DNA of 63,055 nucleotides from Scytalidium lignicola (lineage: Eukaryota > Ascomycota > Leotiomycetes), in the NCBI GenBank assembly GCA_002812745.2, contig NCSJ02000250.1, forward strand, positions 1 to 63,055, given 5' to 3'. The notes below the pieces were generated by a model. It searched no databases. It was not told where the DNA came from and saw only the letters and a program-made list of their open reading frames with translations. A program made the translations under genes and the position numbers. This document shows positions 49,286 to 61,384 of this stretch, piece after piece. Numbering within the stretch: the first letter of the stretch is position 1; every line of letters begins with the position of its first letter.

Positions 49286-51956
49286 ATGGCTGCACAAATA
49301 TCGCAGCTTCAAGCAACTCTGGAAGACCTAGGGCTTCAGGAATATCATAGCCATCTCGTTGAACATGGCTTTGATACCTGGGACAACTTAGCACATATCA
49401 CTGAAGCGGATATGGCGACCCTTGGCTTTAAGCTGGGACACAGGCGGAAATTACAACGGGAGGTGGCTGGTAGGGCGGGCTATCCTGCTGCAGAGCCGTT
49501 ATCCGGTGTGTCGGCTCCTACATCGCAGGTTTCGATGAAGACACAGCGTAGTGAAGAATGCATCGAGGACAAGTCTATACGTATAAAGAGAAGATACAGA
49601 CAACGACCCCTGCGAGATCCGGAAGCTCCTACACGGCCAGATACTGGCTATATTGCGTATAGCAGATCCTTGCGCCAGAATCCCGAAGTATCTAGCCACT
49701 CGTTCGTCGAGATTGCGAGATTTGTTGGAGCGCAATGGTCTTGTCTTTCTCGTGAAGAGAAGGATATTTGGAACTCAGAAGCAGCAGCCCAGAAGCACTT
49801 ATATCGTACGAAACTCACGGAATACTGTACCGAAGCATATCAGGTTGGCAGAAATCACTCGGGGGGGAGGAAGCAGTTGCAGAGTCCTCTCGAAATTCAG
49901 ATTGACCGCACAAAAGCCTCAGTTGTACCAGATAGTTGTCCATCTGGGCCATCAAGCGACAGCAGCTATCTGTTTCTCGAAGCCTGTGACGTCCAAACGA
50001 ACCAATACCCGACACCACAAACAAACATCTCCGAGTGCCAGACTGTCCCAGCAAGTTACACCACTGTATGTTGTCACTTCCCCTTATATTGCAAGTTCGT
50101 AGCGTAAAATAACGCTGACACCGGACAATTAGAGCCCAATAACTTGTGTTGATGAAGTGGATACCTCGTCACCATCCGAAATGACCGGCTTTGATGTTTT
50201 TGCCGCAGGCGGTACCCAAGTAGGTTTGGGTGTACCTCTCCTCGATAACATCTGGTCGATTATATCACGAGAACAGGAATTAGATCTGGTTGCACAGCCT
50301 TTGCAGTTCGACCAAGAGGATCTTTCACCTTATACCTTTCACGATTCGGCGTTATTGAAGAGCTTTCACGTCCAGGCCATCAACCCCTTTGATCTCCAAA
50401 CAAGAGCGACGGTCTGGCCTCTGGTAGAAAGCTTCTTACAGAATGTTAATAGCATCTATTACCTTGTCGATCCCAACCAGTTGTGGCATCATCTTAATTC
50501 TGCTTTTGACACGGATCAAGGTATATCAAATTGTACTATGTCTATGTTGTGTCTATGTATTGGTATAGGGTGTCAGACTAGCGATAAAGGTACAGATGAT
50601 ATGGCTATAATGTGGTATGAGAATGGGCGACGATATCTAGATGATCACAATTGGTGTATCGACCTTGCTGTAATGCAAGCGCTAGCATTGATAGGCATGT
50701 TTCATATAAGACAAAGGCCATCAACCTCAAGTCACTATCTCGGTAGTACAACCGCTCGAACATATGGAAGTATGGACTAACTATTTTAGATGCTGCTACA
50801 CGTATTGGTGAATCGAATAATCTTCATAAAATAACGCCACACGCGAGCCAAACAAGTGATCAATGGTACAGCGAGTGGCTACATATATGGGAAACTATTC
50901 GGACAATGTATCGGTATGTCCTGCTTATCAACTTATTTTCTTTTCATATTAGCCTGACAGGTAATTAGAATCCTAGTCCTTGGCTATGGCTATGGCAAAA
51001 GTAGTGCAATTATGCACAATCAGTCAGCTCTATACGCTACAGTATGCTGGACTCTCAGTAGCTGCTATAGCATCCACTGAAAACCAATAGTGCATTGCAC
51101 AGAATGACATCAACGAAACCCACTTCCCACAATCGTTCCGCGCCTTCGACGAGCTCTCTAAGATTTTGAGTTGCATCTTACAGGAAGTTGATAATCGGGA
51201 TATCCTACCACCTAAGAAGGTGGCTGCTTTTAGGCAAAGACTGAAGAAGTGGCTCTCCTGCCTGCCACATGAACTATCTCTCCCGACTGACCCAAATACG
51301 CAACTACTAGATGTGCTGAAGATGCAAGACATCTTATCCGAGGCTTCGGTTGAACATAAGGCTAAATTGGTAAGTTGCCAGTGCAAAGCTTCATACAAGT
51401 CTAACAACAATATTACATTAGTTACATCTTCATTCACTTTATTTAGGTATCATGGGCTTCGTCACTAAACCGTCGTTGCAGCAGACTGTGGTGACCTATT
51501 CAGCCCAGCCCCAGCTTATAGAGACGGAGGTCGAAGATGATGCTTACGAATGGTATTTATATCCAAGAGTGTATCTATATTAGTAATCTTACTCATATCG
51601 CCAGCTTGGATTGCGCATTTCAACTCATCGCCCTTTGCAAGGTACTGTCTAAGGATCCTTCATTTTCTGTTCATGGGTGGTTGCCTCTCTGCGTTCTCTT
51701 TACCTCTTCCCTGGCTTGTACGATTGGCATCATCTGGCAGCAGGAGGTATTCGCCAACGATATCTCCGCCTCGCCAAAATGGATACAGCAGAGCAGTCTT
51801 GGCATCCGAGAGGCGTTGTTCATCTTTCGACAATGCGGCACTCAGAATGAACAAACCCAAAGTCAGTGCATCGCTCTGCAGCTAGTCTCCGAGTGGCTTC
51901 AGCGTGCGGGTCACATTGTTAGTATCGATGATCTCCATGTAGGAAATGATTTCTAG
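49286..51956 (+). CDS. SAM + HMG-box + fungal transcription-factor (MHR) domain regulator
   Basis: Putative nuclear transcription regulator. Exon 1 (49286-50065) encodes a SAM domain (residues 5-60: LEDLGLQEYHSHLVEHGFDT, then ITEADMATLGFKLGHR) and an HMG box (residues 110-185: PTRPDTGYIAYSRSLRQ, then EIARFVGAQWSCLSREEKDI). Exon 2 (50133-50742), exon 3 (50790-50913), exon 4 (50969-51041) and exon 5 (51103-51369) join in phase and carry a middle-homology region like that of zinc-cluster factors (FEIQ-type start FDLQTRATVWPLVESFLQNV, then FRAFDELSKILSCILQEV). The last part (about 51480-51956) reads CAFQLIALCKVLSKDPSF and ends LHVGNDF. Splicing between 51370 and about 51600 is uncertain. No Zn2Cys6 finger is present. 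The start is ATG 49286; a GTG precedes it. Confidence 0.75.
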
Positions 51957-52836
51957 AATAAACGAAGAAACGAAGTTACGTACCGTTAAGTTGATACGTT
52001 TTTGCAGCATCTCATTACCGTTGGGAAACTGAACCTGATTAACATTACACTTTTCTTAGAACCTATCCTCGACTTGTCTATAGATGCAACCAGCTACGTT
52101 GTCGAAGGTACATATTCTATTGTTATACCCCATAACTTAATTTATTTGGCTGTGGGAATTAAACCTCAAACTCTCGTCTATTGAAGGAAATATCCTTATT
52201 AAGAATGTGAAGTTTACTGAATTTTTCTATGCAAAAGACATCAATGGCGACTTGAACATCATAATCCTCAGGTGAACCCTTGAATACTTTTAATGTGGAA
52301 TTATCAAAATTAGAGGATCTTTCAACTTTTCTTAATTATCTTATGCTTGAAAGCATTTCATTTCTCAAGGTCACTAATATTGGAGGATACTTTAATATCT
52401 TTAATTGTGATGCAGTCATGAATATTTCCTTTTTAAACATTGTAACTTCATTATGACCNAAAAAAATTCATAATTATAAAACTTCATCAGCTTTCTCAAA
52501 TTGCAAACCATTAATTTTTGAGATATAATTGAGTCTTGATTGATTGATAAGTGAGTGAATACGAACTCCCCCAACCTGTGGATTAAGTTACCGGAAAACC
52601 AACTAACTATAAATCACGTGATTACCATACAATTATTACTATGTAAAGGGAGGTATAATCTACAGGTCTTAGATAACTCAGACGAAAGTATCTGATATAT
52701 AGTATTGCATCACGTCAGTTCTATAAATACGTCCTATGTTCCGCAGTTTTCATACTGAACCGTTGTTGCAAACTTTTATAATTTCTAACCCCCCTCAAAT
52801 TCGCATAACCGAGTACCTTTTCACCACTTTTTCAAG
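51957..52836. promoter_or_regulatory. Intergenic region and promoter of the WDR89-like gene
   Basis: AT-rich, with N at 52459. A perfect 12-bp palindrome, AATCACGTGATT (52612-52623), contains the E-box CACGTG, and a TATA-like CTATAAATAC lies at 52721-52730, about 110 bp before the start codon at 52837. Confidence 0.55.
52612..52623. promoter_or_regulatory. CACGTG palindrome (E-box)
   Basis: Perfect 12-bp palindrome with a central E-box, 214 bp upstream of the WDR89-like start. E-boxes bind bHLH factors such as Cbf1 or SREBP relatives; binding here is inference. Confidence 0.5.
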
Positions 52837-54330
52837 ATGTATACTTTCGATGAAATAGACACATTTACGATCACTGATCCTCAAAGTACTTATATCTATG
52901 ATATAACGCCTACAGCGGCTGGTCTTGCAACTATATCCTCTGATGATAAGCTTCGCTTGATTGATCCACTTGCTTTAAACAAGCCTGAGTTAAGTATTAT
53001 TGGAAGGCAGAATGCGCAGTTTACCTGCTTAAGGTCGCTTGATGAGGGCAATGCTATTGTTTGTACTGGAGGGAGAGATGGTAGTATCTGTGCTTTTGAT
53101 TTAAGGAGTGGGAATATGGTTTTGGAAGTCAAGAGCGGTTAGTGAAATACTTTCATTCAGTCGTATAATCCATATGGGAAAATGTCTTCAAATGTCCTTA
53201 TTTGCGATATTTCTTCCAGTTTGGATTAGTTTTCTCTAATCACATTACTTTATTTCCATCTGGGGGTATACTGGTGGAATATTCCTGCTAAGCTCACGTT
53301 CCTAACGTCTAGCTTCAATAGCGTGCCTATTGTTATGAGATTATTGATGGATTTTCCAGGTGGAATGTCCCAGCCTACTTCTCTCTCTAACATAATTTAA
53401 TAGATCAGAATGCTCCAGTACTATCATTGGCTTGCTTACCTCATTATGGGCTTGCTGGGGGTACAGAGTTGACTAACCATGAAGCCACTGTCTTGCTCTG
53501 GTAAGTCTGTGGTACCTTTCTTCAGTAATCCTTCTTGACAGATCTAGGGATATACGGCAACCAGATGCTCCTCAAGTTAAATACGCCGAAAGTCATAGTG
53601 ATGATGTTACCGAGGTTTGCAATCATATAGAACGAGATACCATTGTGGATTTTAGTTCTGATGCGTTATAATTGTAGCTGCAATTCCATCCTACCCAGTC
53701 TTCTCTTCTATTATCAGGCTCAACTGATGGCCTAGTTAACATTTATAATACTACGATCTCAGACGAGGAAGAAGCGTTGCACCAGACTATAAATCTCGGC
53801 CATTCAATATCCCATGCCAACTTCCTTAGTGACGTGGATATATTTGCATTGTCCCACGATGAAAGGCTTGCGATATACTCGTTAGTTACTGATACTCGAG
53901 AAGAAGTAGAAGAACGGCCTCCACAAGATTTTGGAGACGTAAGGGAGAGAATAGGAGGAGAGTATGTGGCAAATATGATCAAAAGGGGAGACGGTGGAGC
54001 TGCAATGGGCGTTGGAACTCACAGGAAAGTTACCTAGATATCTGATTACCTCCACTATAAGAACAAAAACTAACTTTCTCCTAGTCGTGAGGAGTTCGAT
54101 CTTATTCAATTTAAAAATAACCCCCCATGGACTGCCATGCCGGAGTCAAAGGTTACGTTACGGGGTGCTCATGGGTCTGAGATTGTGAGATCGTTTTGCT
54201 TCCTAGATTCGGTATTTGAATTTACCACAGCCCTTGGACATATCTCATGCTCTGGTACTAACCTAACCATTAGCATCAACTAGTTTTCACAGCAGGCGAG
54301 GATGGGAAGGTTAAGGCTTGGAGAGGTTAA
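52837..54330 (+). CDS. WDR89-like WD40 repeat protein
   Basis: WD40 propeller protein resembling WDR89; its cellular role is poorly defined. Exons are 52837-53137, 53404-53500, 53548-53614, 53678-54028, 54092-54211 and 54274-54330, with matching phases; product 330 aa. Repeats seen are LATISSDDKLRLIDPLALN, AIVCTGGRDGSICAFDLRSG, VLSLACLPHYGLAGGTE ending in VLLWDIRQP across a splice, and LQFHPTQSSLLLSGSTDGLV. The last blade reads HQLVFTAGEDGKVKAWRG before TAA. Intron 1 (266 bp) is longer than the rest (47-63 bp). The acceptor at 54091 (GTGAG) is chosen because the nearer CTAG at 54084 leads to a stop. The N-terminus MYTFDEIDTFTITD is plausible as a start. Confidence 0.8.
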
Positions 54331-55403
54331 TAATAGCGGCAAAGATATATGTTGAATTGTAGGCAGGCAATGATTCAGAACGCCGATTTCCAACTCAAGG
54401 AGCTACAACCAAGTCTAGTAATAAAGTGGTGACCATATTGTTAAAAATAGGTGCCGTAGGTGGTAGTATAGCTAACTGACAACGGAGCCCATACGTCGAA
54501 CTTCGAGGTGGCAGAACCTAAAGATAGTTGAAAAATATATCAAAATGATGCTCTGAACAGTATATTCTTACACCATTGCATAACCACCATTTTAAACACC
54601 TATTAGTGCCATAGGTGCAAAGGGAGAAAATATATTGTTACCTTTAGAAGTCCGAACAGAGACGAGTGAGAAGCCATTTACAGTCTTCGAATAATCTAAA
54701 ACATAATATTAGCAATTAGAGATGTAAATTCCTATACAAACACAGAAAAAACAACAAAGAACCTATCGGTGGGAATTCAAGGTGCCGAAATAACCCCTAA
54801 ACGCAGATCCAAGCAAGACATTCATTGTTTATATCACTGACAATGCTGGATATGACGCCTAATTCGACTGAAATGTGTTGAACGTCTTCTGTTGTATCTG
54901 TAATTGACTACTATAACCCATGGGCTAGAATTCATTAAAGAAATCATACACCACACTAATGTAAGAATACCATATTCTATCAGAAAAAAATGAAAATTCA
55001 ATGGGACTAGTAATCAAGGAGTTGCGGTCAGTCACCAATTTTTCGGATTACTGAAGAATATTAAGAGGGGTGATATGCCACGAGAATGATGGTTCACGTG
55101 TCTTCCAACTCAATGGCTGGGTTTTCGTTTTTAATAGCGAGAGATTTAGATAGATTGATATGGAGAAGCCCTGTATAGAGTTGATGTGATATGCTATGCT
55201 CAATATTGCGAAATAGCTATGAATATAGCTCAGAAGATATACCATCATAGGCCAGCAACACATAAATCTACATAGATAAAGCAAATATTCCTATAATACC
55301 AATCTAATCCACCCATGATTGCTGTATGTTGTCATAACCTATAGCCTTGAGATCTACATTCAGTGTTCTAAGCATCATTGCAAGTGTGAATTCCTATCAG
55401 ATG
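54331..55403. other. Intergenic, convergent 3' ends
   Basis: About 1.07 kb of AT-rich DNA. A 78-codon minus frame at 55048-55284 has no recognisable content. No RNA gene or repeat is seen. Confidence 0.6.
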
Positions 55404-56267
55404 TTAGCACATATTTTGCGGATGATCGTCTGGGAGGCTTGCATCTTCTTGACCGGGAATTTCAATATCATCCCCACTGCCAATGCGCTGTGCTTTCTCA
55501 GTATCAGTTTCTGGGTCGATATTATACTCATCATAATTGTGTTGTCCCTCATTATCATTGTCTGCGTTGGATACTTGCTCTTCATCTTGCCAAGCATTCT
55601 GGAACTCTTGTTGTTTCTTCTGAGACTCTTTCCAAGCTCTGGGCCCACCCATTCTGTCCCAATATTAGTGAACGTCACCCGAAGACTCGAGGTGTATTGT
55701 GTGGTGTATTCACTCGAAAAATACGTACCTATTAACCCGATCTCTTGCCATTCCAAAGAGTTCTTCAGCAGCTTGCCTACCAGCTGTCTTCCACTTTGCA
55801 ATTAGCTCTACTAGTTCTCGATCAATCTCATCATTTGGATGCTTCCGCTTCGATTCTGATTCAATCTTCTTAGCCTGCTTCGCGGTTTCCAGTTCATTTT
55901 TAATTTCTTGTAGTTGTTTTTCCAGTGCTCGCTGTGCACGAATCAATGAAGTAATTTCTGGATCTTGTGAATTTAGACTCTGATTCCGCCTAGACGCAGG
56001 TGAGAGGGGCAGTCTCCTATTTTCATCTGGCGTGTTCAGTAGGCTTCCGGATTTTGCAGCTGAAGCGCTTGATTGAGAGATTGAAGCAACTGCTCCAGCA
56101 GGAGAGATATTATTTGGAGACACTTCATCTTTCTTTGTAACGTGGGTTGCGTCGTCGATTTGGTCAGATTTATGGGGTGTCTTGAATGGGGAACGGAATG
56201 GCCGTGCCAGTGTCTTAGAAGCGGCTTCGACACGGCGCCGCTTGGCTGCTGGAGTGGATAGCTGCAT
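55404..56267 (-). CDS. SFR1/MEI5-type Swi5-dependent recombination mediator
   Basis: Resembles the Sfr1/Dds20/Mei5 family, which with Swi5 (Sae3) helps Rad51 and Dmc1 filaments in recombination repair. Exons are 56267-55729 and 55653-55404, with a 75-bp intron (GTACGT to GGGACAG); the splice makes ARDRVNRMGGPRAWKES. Product 262 aa. The N-terminal half is disordered and basic (AAKRRRVEAASKTLARPFRS), with the RSPFKTP motif common in the family. A coiled coil at about residues 105-145 contains LEKQLQEIKNELETAKQAKK. The conserved domain includes LVELIAKWKTAGRQAAEELF. The tail is acidic (NADNDNEG, then DIEIPGQED). Clear family likeness, but the full-length match was not checked. Confidence 0.82.
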
Positions 56268-56662
56268 TATTTATTAATGGTACCTGAAGATATTAATTTT
56301 AGATCAAGTATTATGCAGTCATGTATTCCAGATAGGAAATGTTGGAAGTGTGGTTGGTTCCTTGTTGTGTGCCTTGCCCTTAAATCTCGCTAGCTCTGCT
56401 ATCTCTACTTCAAGATGATCCTCACTTAGCAATAGCACATAGCAAAATATTTTGAGATAAACAAAGGCCAAGGACTAAGTATAGTTAATTATGGAATTAA
56501 CTCCCCAGTTTTATTATACAAATATGTCCTGTAGTAGGTAAGTAGCCGGAATTTAGAGAGAGAGAGAGAGAGTTTATACGATTCTCTATTCATAAATGCT
56601 TGTTAATCATTACATATCATATCAGACGTATATTACATTTTAATTTTTCAATACATCATCTG
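56268..56662. other. Short intergenic region with GA microsatellite
   Basis: About 395 bp that includes the SFR1-like promoter and the end of HRD3. An AG dinucleotide run lies at about 56555-56572. Nothing else is seen. Confidence 0.6.
56555..56572. repeat. (AG)n microsatellite
   Basis: About nine AG units in tandem, just past the 3' end of HRD3. Confidence 0.8.
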
Positions 56663-59373
56663 TTAATGCCCTATCCCGCCCACCAACCATTGATTAAATT
56701 CCGGATCGCCTGGCTGTGGGAAAAAACCTCTATCTTGCGGTATTGGCTGTTGACCATCCATTCCCTGAGCACCTTGTGCCCTTGCTTCTTCACGCCTATG
56801 CATTGCTTGGCGTTGCTGCCTGTAATATACTAGGAAGACAAGTGCAGCAGCTAATCCAATAATTATAAAGCTCTCTAGGACACCATCATCGATGATATCT
56901 TCATACAGCCCATCTGCATCGCCTCCAGGCATAGGATCGTTGTCTGGAAGATAGCTTTCATCATAGTTTCCGTCACCGTAGTATGCGTAATCATCTTGAA
57001 GGAAATTGGCAATCCACTCAGAGAATGACCAATGTCTCTTTTGCTCTACAGAAAGTCAGTATACCGTATTATTATAAAGCCTCAATCACGGAAAAGCAAA
57101 CCTGGTTCGTCTTGAATGGAGTTTATTCTTCCATGCGTAAGTGTGTTCCATGCACTCCTGATTCGTAACTTAATTAAACTTAAAGTCACTGGTAGATATG
57201 CCTCTTCATTCGTCTCAAGAGCCTGGTCGTAAAGCCTCTTGGCAAGGTGGAAGTCTTGGTCGAGGCCGACTCCATTTTCATGCATCCATCCAAGATTATA
57301 TAGTGCTTGTGCACTCTGGTGGAACTCTGATGCGCCAGTGTAACATGCAGCTGCCTTTTCCATGTCTGGTTCCGTTCCAACGCCGTTCAGGTAATAATCT
57401 CCCATTTTGACCATCGAGTCTATGTTTGCTTGCTTTGCAGACCTCGTCCAATATACCAGAGCAAGTGCCGCATTCTGTAATATTGAAGGTTGGGAATTTT
57501 TAAATGTTAACCAAGATGGTAGAACTAAATATGACTTTTGTTGGTCAAGGAGATATGCAACATTTACTTGTGCCTTCTCCCAACCCTGTTCAGCAGCTAG
57601 TATATAATCCACTAGTGCTAGTTCGTAGCTACCATTCTCAAATGCTTCATTCGCTTCGGCAAAGGAAGATAGGAGAGGTTCCGCTTTCTCCGCAACAGTC
57701 TTATAGTATGCATTCGCAAGTCCACAGCTTCGCTCTCGGCCCACGCCATGATTGATAAGCTCAGCCAAAAAGTATAGAGCCTCGATATGGTTATACCGAG
57801 CTGCGAGTTCAAAATATCGATTGGCAGCCCCGATATCAGCTGCCGTCCCTTGGTCCAGATACAAGGCACCAAGTTGAACTTGGGCTGATGGATAATCCTG
57901 GTCTGCAGCAGCTTTGAAGTACTCCGTAGCCTTGATGGTGTTCTTTGGAACTCCTAGTCCATGTAGATACAGGAGTCCTAGTCCATATTGAGAGCCTGCA
58001 TCGCCACCTTTGACCCCGCGGTTAAACCAAATGTTAGCCTTTTCATAACTTAATTCGACTCCTTCTCCTCTCATGAACATCCGTCCAAGGTACCCGGCAG
58101 CTTTAGTTGCAAACTTTTCTAGTCCTGGCTTGTCGGAGTCGATTACCCGTCCATTGCTTTGCCAGTACTGCTTCGCGACTGTCATGAAGTACCTTCTTGC
58201 TGCATGCAGATTTCGAGGAAGACCCTTCTGTCCGTCATAATGAATGCGTCCCAGACTGAAAGTAGCCTTGAAGTCACCTTTTCTTGACATCAAATCCAAA
58301 TACTCTAGGACATCATCCAAAGCTGCGTAAGCGTCGGAACTTGGGCCACCTTTGTTAGCATTACTTCCAGCGCTAGAAAAGCTTGCTCCTTCTCCATATA
58401 CACCGCCATCTTCATCCGCAATTCGATAGGAGTCTGGAACCCAAGCCATTCCACCCGGTGGGCCTGACCGATACCAATCGATTGCTTTGTCCGCTACACT
58501 TTTATAATATTTCATAGACTCCTCACAATTTCTCATCGTGCCAATACCACTCTGATAGCGGAATGCTACGGCCATTTCAGATCTCTCGTTTCCTCCTCGA
58601 GCCGCAAATGTGTAGTATAACAGTGCCTTAGCTTGATCTCTTTCCACAGCGTTTCCAATGCCAGTTGCGTACATGAAGCCAATCATATGTTGCGCCGAGC
58701 TGTTACCGTTCAATGAAGCCAGCTGTTGATATCTTCTGAAGGCTTCTGTATAATTGACAGGAACGGAGAAATTTCCATAAAAGCTTATCTCTGCTAAAAG
58801 GAACAGCGCGTCGGAGTTGTTGAGCCGTGCTGCAGTTTCCAAAAGTTGCACCGCATCCTGGACTGGTGTTGGAAGATCTCGTCTTTCATAGTTGTCTTCT
58901 TTACCATCGCCATCTTCTGGACCTTGGAAATTCAAGCTAGGAAGAAGATAGGAAATGTGGCGTAATGCAACCCCGAGAACTCCAGCGGATCTACGTGTCG
59001 AGAACCGTGGATGTTGAGCTTCGTAACGACGGAGGAAGACTAGAGCTTTCTCAACCAATTCAGCCCCTTCGATAGAGTCAGCATAAAAGCTCCGAGTGTC
59101 CCAGTAACTACTATACCATCTCCCGACCTATAACCCGTGTCCTGTTGGTCCTCAAATAATAGTCGCTGGTCGTGCGCAGAAGGTTGCGCTGGTAAAGATG
59201 GTTGAGGACTTCCTCCCCTGCTGATTGTCGATTTCTCCTCTTGTACCTGAGAACATGTTATAGGTAGTGTCGCCTGCAAGAGCACTATTGATGTCTAGGT
59301 TAGCTTTCGAGAATATCTACTTATAATAACACTTACGAAGCAACAAAGGCACTAGCCGTTGGCTGGTCCTCAT
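56663..59373 (-). CDS. HRD3: HRD3/SEL1L-type ERAD adaptor
   Basis: ER-membrane partner of the Hrd1 ubiquitin ligase that presents misfolded luminal proteins for degradation. Exon 1 is 59373-59337 and exon 2 starts at 59284; together they encode a signal peptide, MRTSQRLVPLLLLLLQAT. The main exon runs to 57102 with many Sel1 repeats, for example AQHMIGFMYATGIGNAVERD, ATFSLGRIHYDGQKGLPRN and SQYGLGLLYLHGLGVPKN. The last exon, 57045-56663, supplies a luminal acidic linker, one membrane helix (LESFIIIGLAAALVFLVYY) and a cytosolic tail ending WLVGGIGH. Between 59236 and about 59090 the frame changes, so another small intron is needed there; two phase-consistent solutions exist (see findings). About 840 aa in all. 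Confidence 0.92.
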
Positions 59374-60064
59374 AGCTAAGAGCTTGCGAATTATATGTTA
59401 CTTCGTCTAGAAGTTATGCATGAAAAACTAATATCATTGTATCATGTATTTAGTAGCGACCACGCTGAGAAGGCATAGCGGTGTCCTTTTGAGAGTTGTT
59501 TGCTAGATAGCACTGCAATCCCGAATTCAAGGTGTCATCTTCGCGTGCTACTGACCTCAACCGTCAGCCGAACAATGTGGGGAATTAAGGGCGAATGTAC
59601 GTACAGTACTGTAGAACCGCAACATTAGCAATTTAGCATCGATAAAAGAAAGTAATTGCCTTTTTTATATTATATTATTCTTGATAACTAGTTCATTCTC
59701 AATGAATTGGGATACTGATATTTTTCTTAACGCCGAAGCCTTAGCTTGCTTCTTTGTACATAAGAATGCCGCATTTACATTAATTGAAAGCATACAAAAC
59801 ACAAATGGCAGTTTAAGATAAAAAACCTAGCATAAAAATACAGATGGTATACTGAGTAAAAATATATTACATATACGGTCCATGAGGCAAGAATTCATCT
59901 ACTCGTCATGCACAGCCTAAGTGTAACAAACGCCAACCTCCTCCGTTCAACAAGTTCTCCGGAACTTTGCGAAGTCCACCTCCAAGACGCCGTAATAATA
60001 TTAGAATTGTTTTTGTTCAAAAGAAGTATAACCAAAGACAGTACCAGAAAATAAGGTGCAGTTT
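59374..60064. promoter_or_regulatory. HRD3 promoter and 3' flank of GCN5
   Basis: About 690 bp between two genes in the same minus orientation. AT-rich; no recognisable gene. The frame at 59895-60113 overlaps the end of GCN5 in another phase and is a shadow. Confidence 0.55.
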
Positions 60065-61384
60065 TTAAGGCTCTAGATGGGACCATTCGGGAATCTGTTT
60101 GATCTGCTGCCACATATATTTCTCCAACTTGTTAGCGCTCTTGGCATATGGCGTAGTCTCATTATTGTATTTCCTGCAGTTGTCAAAGATTAACTTGGCG
60201 TCTTTGATGAAATCTTCTGGGGTGATATAAGAGTCCGCCTCAAGCTTGACTTCCATCGTACTAAGATCCATTGGTTCCTTGATAACTTCATAGTAGTCGG
60301 CTACATCATCTTTGTTGACTGGGATCAGGAATGGCCAGGAGCTCGGATGGTTTTGCATATCGTTCAATAAGTGGAGCAGTTGGTTGTAGTTTTGTCCGTG
60401 GCGAGGTTGACGTGCCAATGCGTCCATATCGGGGGACCAGCCAGAGGCCCGGATTGGCTCAATCTCCATTGGGTCTATCTTGCAGACTCCAGTCTTCCAT
60501 TGCTTCGGCGGTTGGTGCACGACGTGACTTTTTGAGAAAGCACGAATTTTAGCATGTACCGTTTCCTTTTGTTTTAGTAACATGCGGCCTTGCTCGAGAT
60601 AGCGCACTCTTGGTAGCATGCTGCACTGCATTATCGTACCACCCTCGTAATCTTTGATATATCCCATCCATACAGGTTTCTCCAGGGTAATATCTTTCGT
60701 AAACCCTTGTTTTTTGAAGTATCCAATAGCATAGTTATCGGCATAGGTGAGGAAATGCATCACATCTGATGTGGCTTTTACATAGTCTTTGAGATGTGAC
60801 ATAAGATGAGCTCCGTAGCCTTTGACTTGCTGGTCTGATGATATTGCGCAAAAGACGATTTCTGCGAATTTCCTCCCTTTAAAAGGGCGGTATGTGATTC
60901 CACCAACCACTTCCAGCGGTTTCTTCACAATTGCCATTGATAAATGTGTTCGGTCGTATACAAGTCGGGCAATGTAATCCTTGGGCATCTTGGGTAACTG
61001 CTTTTGAAATATGCATTTCAGGCCAGTAAGGATGATAAGGCTCTCTCGCTGGTTATCGTTGTTGACGACTCTGAACTCGATCTCCCCATTGCGCTCCTCA
61101 ATTACTGCAGGCTATAACACGGTTAGCATGTTGGATTTCACCACTTAGTCTAGAACACTAGAGGCATACCTTTTCTGGGAAAGGAATGTGACTAACACCA
61201 TTTGTCTTGACTTCTCCTGGATCTGGCGAGTGGCTATGTGAGCTTTTGATACGCTTAGATTCCGAGGGGGAGGTTGGATCATCAGTAGCTTTGCGCTTGG
61301 CTAATGATAATACGTTAGCAGAATATCGAAAGGGAGAGAAAATCGGAAATACTTACAACTCTCTTTATCCTTGATAGGAGCCAT
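60065..61384 (-). CDS. GCN5: GCN5, SAGA/ADA histone acetyltransferase
   Basis: Catalytic subunit of SAGA and ADA, acetylating histone H3 with acetyl-CoA. Exons are 61384-61357, 61300-61170 and 61111-60065, with introns of 56 and 58 bp; product 401 aa. The N-terminal tail is Ser- and Lys-rich ([19 protein letters not shown]). The GNAT domain includes [37 protein letters not shown] (catalytic Glu and the Q-x-x-G-x-G/A acetyl-CoA loop) and [18 protein letters not shown]. The C-terminal bromodomain has [32 protein letters not shown] and the acetyl-lysine Asn in [19 protein letters not shown]. It ends EWSHLEP. Length and order fit the family exactly, with no breaks. Confidence 0.97.
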
